From Pegoplata infirma (taxonomy: Eukaryota; Arthropoda; Insecta; Diptera; Anthomyiidae): a DNA stretch of 64,000 bases. The notes beneath the pieces were generated by a model. It saw only the letters and a program-made list of their open reading frames with translations, was not told where the DNA came from and did no database searches. This document shows positions 33,253 through 43,464 of this stretch, one piece after another (position 1 is the stretch's first letter; the number at the start of each line of letters is the position of its first letter). Made by a program: the position numbers and the translations under genes. The stretch lies in contig OY992537.1 of NCBI GenBank assembly GCA_963921195.1, forward strand, positions 58,366,313-58,430,312, read 5' to 3'.

Positions 33253-33355
33253 TAGGGAAACCTATTACGATCCCGTGGTATCACAATGGACCTCAGAGTC
33301 TACGTGTGTTGACGTAAAACGTCAACAGCCACTTACAACCTAACCTAACCTAACC
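33253..33355 (+). promoter_or_regulatory. LOA-A 3' UTR with stem-loop and CCTAA tail
   Basis: After the stop, the UTR holds a perfect 8-bp stem with a 5-nt loop at 33307-33327 (TGTTGACG, TAAAA, CGTCAACA). CACTTACAAC and about four CCTAA/TAACC pentamers follow. Such 3' structures are usually what the element's reverse transcriptase recognises. Degraded forms of the stem can be seen in the copies at 18653 and 62209. Confidence 0.7.
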
Positions 33356-33366
33356 TAATATTAATT
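33356..33366 (+). repeat. LOA-A target-site duplication, right
   Basis: TAATATTAATT, identical to 28150-28160 and directly after the CCTAA tail. Confidence 0.85.
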
Positions 33367-33909
33367 GCATAAATATTCGTCATACGCTCTGTTGACACAA
33401 AGAAATACAAGCAAATAACAAAATTGTTATGAAATTTAAAGTTCAAATGCGATTTTCTCGAAAAAAAAGATGAACGTGTTTCTGATTTTTTTTGTGTGGA
33501 TGGACAAACATCTAAACTTTAAAAAAAATAAATAAAAAAGAAAAAAAAAAGTGGCCGGATTTTTGATAAATTGACTTTTTAAAAAATGGAAAATTTCAGA
33601 ACGGGTTCTGAAAATTTTCCAAAAAAAAAAATTTTTAATCGATAGCCCATACAAAACTATATAAGAACGTAAATTTTTGAAATTGTGGTGCATTCCGTTT
33701 TAATGTGATAAATATTTAATCAAGGCAACTCGCCACAAATTGTACCACTTTTTCAATATTTGACCACGCCTCCTAAGCCCAGTTTTCGAAAATTTTAAAA
33801 ACCAAAAACGCAATTTTCTTAGTTACATATAGGGCTATCCAAACAACCTATTCAGAAATTTACGGGACACATGTTTTTTTTTCGCTGGACATTTGGTGTG
33901 GAATGCCTC

Positions 33910-34498
33910 GTATGTATAAGAAAACTGCGAACTCAATTATGATTAAAAAACCCCCAGTGTAAAATGACTTCACGACTTTGGAAAATTCATAAATAACTTT
34001 TTCCCTTATCCAATACATATTTTATATACGTTCATGCGATTTTTTTTTATATGTATATTTTTTTTCGCCTCTAATATATGAGAAAATTATTACTTACATA
34101 AAAAAACAACGACAAAAATAAGCCAACCAACCTGGGTTATGTGTAATTTATGAGATGTTTCCCAAAACTAATTTAAATGGACACCTATTGTGTATTGCAA
34201 CTGTTTCTAAGGTGGAGTTTTTTTCTGTTTCAGTGTTTTTTTTTTTGGGGCAACAACTTTTACACATTATCGACAAGTTGCGTATTTTTTTCTTTGGTTT
34301 GTTTTGATCCATACCGAAATAGAATGTTGTAAAAATGAATTAAGTTTAAGGATTTATTACTAAGCTATTAATGTAACTAGAACTATGAAAAAGCGAAAAA
34401 AAAAAAAAAAAAATAACTCAAGACCGACCATATAATAACCTACGCCAGGGTTTGCCAGAAAATGGGTGCCTAGTCGAAACATGGGTCGTTTAAGAAAT
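33910..34498. other. Unassigned AT-rich DNA
   Basis: No gene is seen. At about 34418-34440 CAAGACCGACCATATAATA is the complement of the hairpin end of mini-me-like family 3 (compare 59195-59225), so a short fragment of that family may be present. Confidence 0.4.
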
Positions 34499-35038
34499 AA
34501 CAAGTAGAAAAGTTAAATTCGACTTGACCGAATCTATTAATACCCTCCACAATGCCATTTTTAAAGGATACGAGTAGTAAATTTTTTTAACGTGAAAAAT
34601 ATTAACAATTTTGATTTGAAATAGATGAGTAAAAAACTTTTTTTTGTCATTTTGGTAAAAAAGAAAAGAAAAATTACTAATTTTTTTTTGAGTGTAAAAT
34701 TTTTTTCGAGTGTAAATTTTCTTTAGTGTAAAAAATATTTCTAAGTGACAAAAAAACTTTTATAAAGTAATTTTGTGGCTTACCAATGTTTTTAAAGCTC
34801 GTTTTTTTCAACACGTAAATTTAAGGTGAAACCAATCTGAAATTCACGGTTTTGCTAAAAAATTGTGAACCACTGGACCGATTTGGCTGAAATTCAATAC
34901 GAATCAGACCAGGGGAAGAACGACAAATATATATGGCAAGCTTCAGCACCCTCGAAAGTTAGCGTGTTTTTTATTTCGTAAATTCGCGAAAAACCCTTGC
35001 CGAAATTCACTCTTTGGCTTATAACTTTTGAACCACTG

Positions 35039-36040
35039 CACTGTGGCCGAAATCACTAATCTAGCGGCGCTTAAGTCAAAATTAAAAAACTAAGATCGAT
35101 AAATGTTTTTGCACTGCATCGTTTACCTATACTTTACAGAAAAAATTTACGTTTTTACTTTTGTTTTGCTTTCAATATTCGCACAGCTGTAAGCTGGCAC
35201 ATATACATTTTCTGCAGCAAGTGTATTAAAGGAATTTGGGGCCTAATTACTCAGTGAGTTTTTCTTGACACTTTTAAGTCAATTGTTTATACATTTTGAG
35301 CCGAAAAGTTTAAATTGAAAGTAAAAGGTATGTTTTAACTAAAAAATAATTGTTTGTGGCTTGTTCGTACCTAGTTTATTATTAGTGCATTATAGAAGTT
35401 GACATTTGTGATATAAACTATAGTTTCATGGACTGCAACTTTTGAAATTCGATCGTATTCGGTCCAATTCCTGTTTTGTTTATTATTTTGGGTTATTTTT
35501 GTTGTGACGTTTCAGTATGGCGTGCTAGTTCGCGCAAGTTGTTCGGTTTTTTAGGGTCCATCTGCATGTCTAAATAAACAATATAAACGCGATACTGACC
35601 ACAATTTTCAATCGATTTGGCTTAAATTTGAAATTTAAGATTTTTTATCGAAAGAACAAAACTTATTAAATTTTTGACAAAACCGGTCCGTGTTATCCCA
35701 AAGCCCCCATGTTAATTTCCCCTTCCAGTTTTACTAAAAAGCCCTAACAATGGTATTTTAACAAATATCCTCTTGAAATTTGACTGGTAAATGTGTTTTG
35801 TAGCCATAAATAATCACTCTAAATTTTTATGGAATCGGAACATTTTAACTTCTAGTCCTCATACAGACCACCCTCCCGATATTCACATAAATTTCTCAAA
35901 ATACATAAAAACACTGAAATAAATAAATATGGTTAAAAATGTAATTCTTTATAAGTTTTATAATCAGAAATATGCATTGGGCTTTATTATTTTACATTTC
36001 CGAATTAAGCGCCGCTAGATTGGATGTTTCGGCAACTGCG
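35039..36040. mobile_element. Transib-like non-autonomous element T1
   Basis: 1002 bp with ends CACTGTG on the left and, reversed, CGCAGTT on the right. Each is followed by GCCGAAA and, at the same offset in a 23-nt spacer, AATCTAGCGGC. A 5-bp duplication CACTG flanks it (35034-35038, 36041-36045). The host site AACCACTGGACC is intact in sister repeats such as 34870. The 5-bp TSD and CACWGTG-type end suggest Transib. The nonamer-like block seen in its sibling at 39833 is absent here. The interior (about 35440-35910) contains a stretch shared with the repeat at 58680-58930. No transposase is present. Confidence 0.6.
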
Positions 36041-36082
36041 CACTGGACCGATTTCGCTGGATTGCAATACCAACCTGACCAC

Positions 36083-37804
36083 TAGGCTGGGTCGTATTCC
36101 AACAAAGTGCTCAGATCAACTATTAATAGTGAAAAAAAGTTGGTACAAGTAAATACAAGCAAATTAAAACCAAAATGAACAAAATCGGTCCCTGGCTTCC
36201 GTTCTCGCATCGCGGGTCAAAATTGCGGTTTTTGAAAAAATGGACATAATTTAAAAAAAAAAATTAAATATTTAAAAAAAAATTATTTAAAAAAAAAAAA
36301 ATTTTTTTGTATCGCATTAATTCAAAGATATTTAGAAAAATTTTGTTTGTTTTTTTCGGATATCGATAACCCACCCAAACGTGAGGCCAAAAAAAACTCA
36401 CATTTTTAACATGGAGCTCAAAACTACTTTTTCACTATTTTAAAAATTTAGTGAAACAAAATTTTTAAATATATTAGTTTATCCACTTGATATCATTGAA
36501 TACATCTCAGGGATTGTAGAAAAAAATTCTTAGTTAAATTCCTTCGTCCAGTTGGTGTGTGGAGCGATTTTAATTTAGGGGATTTCCAGAACATGTGTTT
36601 TTATCGACATTTTTGACTAATTTGTAGTTGTTAGCAACATTTTACTTAAATTAACCAACTGTTTTTGTTCAAATGGTTGTTTTGGACCATAGTAACTCTG
36701 CTTTGAAATAATAGGCTTTTTGGACAACGTTAACCCTTGCCGGCACGGGGTTAAAAAATTCCTCCAATGAAATTTTTGAAAATTCCTCACTCTAAAATCG
36801 TGTATGTGTTTAAATAATCAACAATTGCGCACTTAAGCGGAAAATGCTTAAAACTAAATAAAATAAAAAAAAATGGCATCCGAAATTTCATTACGTCTTC
36901 GTCGTTTTTACTGTGTAAAGCTAAAAGTGAAAAACATATTATTTAATATATCAAAAAAGTCCATTTGACTATGAGCAAAAAAACAGCTGTTTGAAATTTT
37001 TTGGGCGTTCGTTCAACAAGGGTTAAAGATGTCCTTCATGAAAACTTTGTATAAATTTGTAATTGTTGATTATTTAAACACATACACGATTTTAGAGTGA
37101 GGAATTTTCAAAAATTTCATTGGATGAATTTTTTAACCCCGTGCCGGCAAGGGTTAACGTTGTCCAAAAAGCCTATTATTTCAAACCAGAGTTACTATGG
37201 TCCAAAACAACCATTTGAACAAAAACAGTTGGTTAATTTAAGTAAAATGTTGCTAACAACTACAAATTAGTCAAAAATGTCGATAAAAACACATGTTCTG
37301 GAAATCCGCTAAATTCAAATTGCTCCACACACCAACTGGACGAAGGAATTTAACTAAGAATTTTTTTCTACAATCCCTGAGATGTATTCAATGATATCAA
37401 GTGGATAAACTAATATATTTAAAAATTTTGTTTCACTAAATTTTTAAAATAGTGAAAAAGTAGTTTTGAGCTCCATGTTAAAAATGTGAGTTTTTTTTGG
37501 CCTCACGTTTGGGTGGGTTATCGATATCCGAAAAAAACAAACAAAATTTTTCTAAATATCTTTGAATTAATGCGATACAAAAAAAAAATTTTTTTTTTTA
37601 AATATTTTTTTTTTAAATATTTATTTTTTTTTTTTAATTATGTCCATTTTTTCAAAAACCGCAATTTTGACCCGCGATGCGAGAACGGAAGCCATGGACC
37701 GATTTTGTTCATTTTGGTTTTAAATTGCTTGTATTTACTTGTACCAACTTTTTTTCACTATTAATAGTTGATCTGAGCACTTTGTTGGAATACGACCCAG
37801 CCTA
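36083..37804. mobile_element. Palindromic DNA transposon P2, exact 8-bp TSD
   Basis: 1722 bp whose outer ~740 bp on each side are reverse complements, leaving a ~235-bp loop (about 36825-37060). The ends read TAGGCTGGGTCGTATTCCAA. CTGACCAC is duplicated exactly at 36075-36082 and 37805-37812, and sister copies of the host repeat show the single-copy target (ACCTGACCAGG). An 8-bp TSD with a TAG-type end fits hAT. The frame at 37486-37764 is palindrome translation and not a gene. Confidence 0.85.
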
Positions 37805-37950
37805 CTGACCACGTAAATGACCAACATATATACCAAACTTCAGAAGCTCAGTAAAGTCTTTCAAAAGTTAGCGCGTTTTCAACAGACAGACGGATAGACG
37901 GACGGATATCGCTAGATCGCCTTAAAATCCATCGAGGATCATAAATATAT

Positions 37951-38898
37951 GGGGCATTCCATGTCAAATCGGACACTTTGAAATTTTTTTTTTTTTTTAG
38001 GTTTTCCCAATTTGTTTACAGTTCTTAGTACCCTTTGAAAACTCCTTGGTGGTAAATTTTCAGATTTTTTTGATGACCCGTTCAAAAGATATCGAATTTT
38101 TTAAAATTGGTAGTTTGTTCCTTTACTCAAACTTCATTTACTCATAACTTCTTCAATAATGGTCCAAATTTAAATTTAGTTTTTTTTTTTTTTATTACGT
38201 ATTTTAAAAAAAAAATCCCAAAAAATTCTTAAAAGCGCTCTAGTATGCGATTTTTAAGTTTTAAAATTTAAATCTCATTTTTGAAAATGTTTGTACTCTT
38301 CGATTTTTTTTGACATATTTTTGTGTAAAACTTCTATCGATTCTACAAATATTTTGCCCAGGAGGATCGTGGATTAACGATTATTACTATTGTTTAAAAC
38401 TTTTTGAAAAAATTTCATTGTAATTTTCCAATCTTAAAATCATTTCTACTGCTCCAATGGTGCGTCATAGAGGGGTCATTTATAAGACCGACCTCCATTA
38501 ACTTTTACGTCTTATCATTTCTTTGGAACAAACTAATACTCTATCTCCAATTTCTAAGGGGGCTCCCACACAAAACGACATTTTTTTAAATTTGCTCCAA
38601 CCGCTCTAACTGCCTTAATAGGGCCCTTAGAGCAGAAAATTGTATGACCGACCCACAAAATTTTTTGGTCCAAACATTTTCTCTGAACACACCTACCCTC
38701 TATCTCTAATTTTTAAGGCGGTCCCCATAATTTTTTTTTTATTTTTTGTAAATTTGTTTTATTTGATCAGCTCTACCGGTCCAATGGTGCGTCCGAGAGG
38801 GGTCATTCGTGAGACCGACCCCCATTTATTTTTACCCTACAACATTTTTTTAAAACATACCTACGCCCTATATCCACTTCCTAAGTAGGCTTCAGTAG
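37951..38898. mobile_element. Unclassified block starting GGGGCATTCCATGTCAAATC
   Basis: The left border with copy M4 is sharp and begins GGGGCATTCCATG, similar to the palindrome P1 ends (GAGGCATTCCACACC). The interior has repeated GGTCATTYRTRAGACCGACC-like stretches at 38473 and 38800. No matching right end is found; another repeat starts at about 38899. It is probably a truncated DNA transposon, but this is tentative. Confidence 0.35.
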
Positions 38899-39014
38899 GG
38901 TTCAAAAGTTATGAGCAAAATACTGAATTTCGGCAAGGGTTTTTCTTGAATTTGCGGGATAAAAAACGCGCTAACTTTCGAAAGGCAATTCTGAGGATGC
39001 TGACACTTGGCATA

Positions 39015-39779
39015 CCCGAGTAAAAAAGATTATATATAATTTTACTTATTTTTATATAAACATATATTATTTGATAAATTTATACGTAAATTGTTTTGCT
39101 ATCATATAAGATTATATATATTTGCACTTCGTATTTTTTTCTTATATAAAATTATATAAAAGAAAATGTTAAGTTATACATAATAACATATGATTAAAGT
39201 TAGTTTATATAATTACATATGAAATATAAAATTCTGTCTGTTTTTTTATATAATTTAATATAACAAAATATTTGAAGACATTTTATATAAAACTTTATGC
39301 AACTTTTTTCTGAATCATATGTAATCTTATATGAGTAAAATTAAAAAAAAATCTAAGTCCTTTATATATAATTTGATATAACTTTTGAAAATTTTTCTAA
39401 GTCCAGATTTTTTTTTTTTTTTAAGTTCCAAACCTAAACCTTAAACATTTGTTTTAAAAATTTTATATGTTATTATATATAATGCAAAATTTATGAAAAA
39501 AAATCTAAGTTCTTTATATATAATTTAATATAATTTTTTTTTTTGGGTTTTTTTTTGGATTTTTTTTTTAATTATATATAATTGCATAAATTTTTCTAAA
39601 AAAGGGGCCAATTTTCGCATCAAATCATATAAAATTATATTAAAATCACATCACTTATATCAAATTTAATGCAACTTTATATGGTTTTATCGACTCATTT
39701 TTCGCATCAAATTCTATATGAATATATATGATGTCTTTATATAATTAAATATAAACATATATAATCTTTTTTACTCGGG
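39015..39779. mobile_element. TA-target MITE with CCCGAGTAAAAAAG ends
   Basis: 765 bp. Terminal inverted repeats CCCGAGTAAAAAAGATTATA and its complement are flanked by TA (39013-39014, 39780-39781). The interior consists almost wholly of ATATAAT-type words in both orientations, so it could fold extensively. It interrupts copy M5 between GGCAT and ATATATTTCCCTGG. No gene. Confidence 0.75.
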
Positions 39780-39832
39780 TATATATTTCCCTGGCCTGAT
39801 TCGTATCGAATTTCAGCAAAATCGGCCCAGTG

Positions 39833-40677
39833 CACAGTGCCACATTTGGCCAATCTAGGACGACAAAAATACAATTTTATTTATATTGACTAGAAATTCA
39901 GTATAAATGTTCGTTTTGACTTCAAAAACAACATTATGAAAAATGTGGGAGGCCACTTAACGGTCACGCCCACTTATTAAAAAATTTTTAATTTTGGTTG
40001 TAATTTCTTTAAACTTGGTATATATACTCTCAAGGACTGTAGAAATAATATCACAAAAAAAGGGGGCGGTCAGACAACTACCACGCCCACTTTTTAATAA
40101 TATGTTTGAAATATAGGTAAAAACAAGGTTTACATATCGCCCCACTGTAGTCAGCGTCGCAGACGGTCGCAAAAGTTAGCCGTTGAAATAAGTACTATGG
40201 ATATTGGTCAATATGTCTGAAAAATTCCGGCGACCAATAGAGACCAAACACAAAAGTTCTATTCCATAAAAAAAAAAAATATATATATATAATTTTTTTT
40301 TTCAAAAATTTTTATTATGTTAAAAATTTAATAGAAAATAGAAAAAAATGGTTTAAAAAAAGAAGAAAAGATATGACTTAAAACCTTTAAATATCCTTTA
40401 AAATTACCAAAAAAGAGTGTATAAATATCTTTTTTTGTTAAAAAGTTACAACAGTTTAAAATCGACTTAAATAATGCGAAACAATGAACACTACTTTCAG
40501 GATTTTACAAGATGCAACTTTATGCACCCACATCTTTTTAACGAATAGAATTATAGTTCGTATATGAGTATTTCCGTGTTATTAGGAATGTTTTATAATA
40601 CATACAAACAAATCATAAAAATCGGGGATTTTTTTTTTTATTTTTGTCGTGCTAGATTGGCCAAATGTGGCACTGTG
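39833..40677. mobile_element. Transib-like non-autonomous element T2 with RSS-type ends
   Basis: 845 bp. Reading inward from both ends gives CACAGTG, exactly 23 nt of spacer (CCACATTTGGCCAATCTAG plus four bases), then ACAAAAATA. The two ends differ in the spacer at one position (AGGACG versus AGCACG). A 5-bp CAGTG duplication flanks it (39828-39832, 40678-40682), and the host repeat shows the single site CCCAGTGGTTC elsewhere. Transib elements and vertebrate RAG signals share a heptamer, a 12- or 23-nt spacer and an A-rich nonamer, and both make 5-bp duplications. The interior has no transposase. The classification is inferred from ends and TSD only. Confidence 0.75.
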
Positions 40678-40973
40678 CAGTGGTTCAAAAGTTATTAGCA
40701 AAACCGTGAATTTCAGATCAGTTTCACCTTAAATTCACGTGTTGAAATCCCGTTAAACATGTTTTAAAAACATTGGTAAGTCAAAAAAATATTTGACCAC
40801 GTATTTTTGTCTCTTAAAAATATTTTTACAAAAATAAGTTTTTTTACACAAAATAAAATATTTCTAATCAAAAATGTTATTTTTTCACGTTAGAAAATTT
40901 ACTATCACCTAAAAAGGGCATTGTGGAGGGTATTCATAGATTCGGCAAGTCGAATTTAACTTTTCTACTTGTT

Positions 40974-41340
40974 AAGTTTCGGTTCGGTTTCGGCCGAATA
41001 TCTCTTTATGGCCAAATATACTGTTCGGTTCGATCTCGAAAAACTAGTTTCGGTCGGACTCTACGAATCTTATATCAAAAATATAGAGGGCCGTTTTTGG
41101 GGAGGGGCGTCGATGATGATGTTGGGGAACTCCTTGCACTTCACAATAAATTATAACAAACTCATTTAACACGATTTTGCACTTAAGCGATGGTAGGTTA
41201 TAGAAAGTGGCTCATCCATGCAATTTGGCAAAAGCCATTTGACTGCACACTTAACCGGTTAAGTTCGAACATGAGCGAAATCGGATCAGGGGGAAAAGTT
41301 CCCCCATTTAGAACTAAACCAACCTCTGAAAAAACGCAAT
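40974..41340. other. Unassigned repeats
   Basis: The start (40974-41080) has TTCGGTTCGGTTTCGGCCGAATA and TTTCGGTCGGACTCTACG, which look like a decayed relative of the TAGTGTCCGACCGAA elements. The rest resembles the interior of mini-me-like family 2 and leads into copy M6. Confidence 0.4.
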
Positions 41341-41882
41341 TTTTATACCCTCCAACCACAGTATGGGGGTATACTCAATTTGTCATTCCGTTTGTAACGC
41401 ATCGAAATAATCGAAATATCGGTCGGGGACCCCATAAAATATATATATTATTGATCCATGATCTAAGACATTCTATGAATGTCCGTCCGTCCGTCCGTCT
41501 GTCTTAGATAACACGATGCAGTCCAAAATAAAACAGCTAGACTCCTAAAGTTTGGCACAAATATGTCTCATGTTCATAGGCAGGTTAAGTTTGTGAATGG
41601 GCAAAATCGGGCAAGGGGGAAAAAAGTTTCCCCTTGAAGAACTGAACCAACCTCTGAAAAAATACACTTTTTTTACAGTTTTTTTTGTATTTTTGTTAAA
41701 TAAATGAAACATTTTGTATATTTATCACGATGGGAAGGTGCTCCCAACGTCCCCCACTGATCCCATAACCCCCCCCCCCAAACAACGACCCTGCCAAATT
41801 TTTTTAAATTTTTTAATTTTTTTTTTACATTTTGGAGGGTATAAAAGATTCGGCACAGCCGAATTTAACACTCTCACTTGTT
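41341..41882 (+). mobile_element. mini-me/Helentron-like repeat, family 2 (copy M6)
   Basis: Starts ATACCCTCCAACCACAGTAT with a GGGGGTAT partner (5' hairpin), then CATTCCGTTTGTAACGC, a TA block, the core, and (GTCY)n at about 41479-41502. The body has an 11-C run at 41769-41779. It ends GGAGGGTATAAAAGATTCGG, hairpin TTCGGC-ACA-GCCGAA, and CACTTGTT. Nearly complete and a close sister of M8. Confidence 0.75.
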
Positions 41883-43464
41883 TATATTGTTTTTCCGTAA
41901 GATTTTTTACGGAGTCGTTGCCGGTTTAAAATGTTCGGGTTGGCAAACTTATTATTTTTTTTTTTAATTATTTATTTTCGGGACGTTTTGGTTCGCTACG
42001 ATAAATTAAAGACTTGTGCACTTTTCGGGTTTTAAAACAAGAGTGATTTTTTATTAAAACTAAAAGAGCTTAAAACTAAACAGTTATTAAAATTTCCCCA
42101 GCCTTTATAATTTGACAATTAAAAAGTAAAATGAAAACTGATTGGCAATTCATAATTTTACGTTATTTTTGAATAAATTGAAGATTTAAGAAAATTTAAG
42201 GTGGGGAAATAAATTTTTATATTTGGATTTAATTTTATAAATTATTAAACTTGAAATATACTGCAATGGCTAAACATATATTATAAAAAATGTTTACACT
42301 CAAAAAAAAAATTTCGATTAAAATAAATTTGTACACTCAAAAAATTTAACTACAAAATATGTTTCCTTTGCGTATAAGTTAATTTCTTGTGCATAGCAAT
42401 TACTTTTTTTCTTGTATTTTTGTTAAATCAAAGTTGTTGCATTAAAAATATTTTTTTGAAAAAAAAACTATACATACAATTTTCTATATCCTTGACCCCG
42501 TTGATTTCAATACACAATTACAGTCCATGCCAATTAGGTTTTCTTATTATAAATTTTTTTTTTGCGAAACTCAACAAAAAAAATAAAAAAAAAAAACAAC
42601 GAAACCATTCAACAACCAACTTAACCAAGTTGAAATTTAAAACATGCCAAACATATGTTGCACAAACAAAACTATTCGTAATAATTAGTCAGAGTATGTT
42701 GGAAGCTACAAAAAACGTGCAACATAATAAGCGGCTTATTATGCTGCAATTGCAAAACTACTACCACTACAGCAGCAGCAGCATCAGCATTAACAACTAA
42801 TGCACAGCCAGCAGGCAAAGCAATGCCAGCCAGCCAGCAACTACAATTTTTTTCTGTTTACAGTAGCTGACTATAGCTAAGTAGCAGAACTAGCAATTTT
42901 TAAGTAATTTTATCAACAACGACAGCAGCAGCGGCAAATAAGCAGAAACACAAAAATAAATAAAATTGCATAAACGAGAGGGGGCAAAAAAAATTAAAAG
43001 AATTCAACAAAGTTAAAAATGTTAAACACATCAAAAACTAATGAAAAGAAAAGAATTTTTTGTTGAAAATTTGCAAAAAAAAAAAATTTTTGTTTTCGCT
43101 ATAATGTTGCAACAGCAAACTGTTGTTGTAGCTTAAACAGTTTCAATTAAATGTTGTTGAATATTTGTTAAGCAAAAGTTAATTACACAACAATTTGTAC
43201 AGGTTTATTTTTTTTTTGTTGCAAAAAAAAAAAAAAATACTTAATGCTAGCATTTGCTAATGCAGATGCTGGTTTGTTTACACTCATTAATTTAAATGGT
43301 AAAATTAAATTTTTAGTTTTAAATTGGTAGATTTCTGTGTAACCCCTTCTGAAATAATTTTTCAATTTATAACTTAAAACCCGAAATTCATAGCAATGTC
43401 ACCTACCGATTTATATGAAATTTAAATATGTTGGACAAAGATTAGACAGCACAACTAAAAAATA
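41883..43464. other. Unassigned AT-rich DNA
   Basis: No gene is recognised. Two CACTCAAAAA-type ends sit at about 42297 and 42343 without convincing partners. A CAGCAGCAGCAGCATCAGC run lies near 42770-42790. The 137-codon frame at 42387-42800 is low-complexity. Confidence 0.4.

Larger units (their letters stand above)
28161..33355 (+). mobile_element. LOA-A: full-length, coding-intact LOA-like LINE
   Basis: Complete non-LTR retrotransposon of about 5.2 kb: 5' UTR 28161-28292, ORF1, ORF2, 3' UTR of ~100 bp, and a tail of CCTAA pentamers. An exact 11-bp TSD (TAATATTAATT) flanks it. The architecture is ORF1 without CCHC knuckles, then ORF2 with apurinic-type endonuclease, reverse transcriptase, RNase H and a C-terminal CCHC, which fits the LOA clade of Diptera; I-clade is the main alternative. 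The other copies share sequence from GTTCAACTG onward, so the true 5' end may be at 28161-28169, with the T run partly flanking. No disabling mutation is visible, so it is probably young. Confidence 0.9.
27619..33909. mobile_element. Palindromic DNA transposon P1, split by LOA-A
   Basis: The left arm (27619 to about 28134) and right arm (about 33396-33909) are reverse complements over roughly 510 bp with few differences. The ends read GAGGCATTCCACACCAAATG. The 8 bases outside are GAATGTAT on the left and GTATGTAT on the right, a probable 8-bp TSD with one change, which fits hAT- or P-type elements. Removing LOA-A and one target copy leaves a ~1.1-kb foldback with a short loop. No transposase is present. 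Confidence 0.8.
34499..37950 (-). mobile_element. mini-me/Helentron-like repeat, family 1 (copy M4), with two nested insertions
   Basis: It begins (natural 3' end) with AACAAGTAGAAAAG, the hairpin TTCGACTTGACCGAA and ATACCCTCC. It continues through the family body to a short GTCY run and core at about 37884-37940, then breaks off at 37950 where an unrelated GGGGCATTCC block begins. A Transib-like element (35039-36040) and a palindromic transposon (36083-37804) are nested inside. Confidence 0.7.
38899..40973 (+). mobile_element. mini-me/Helentron-like repeat, family 1 (copy M5), with two nested insertions
   Basis: The natural 3' end is on the right: GGAGGGTATTCATAGA, hairpin TTCGGCAAGTCGAA, then TTTAACTTTTCTACTTGTT ending at 40973. 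The 5' part with GTCY and core is missing; the left border is at about 38899. A TA-target MITE (39015-39779) and a Transib-like element (39833-40677) are nested. It faces copy M4, making a broken large inverted pair. Confidence 0.65.

Noticed and set aside
33334..33355. Telomere or subtelomere
   Set aside because: Only about four CCTAA units, placed between a LINE 3' UTR and its TSD, so it is the element tail.
42387..42800. 137-codon plus-strand frame
   Set aside because: K/N/F-rich low-complexity translation of AT-rich DNA with no motif.
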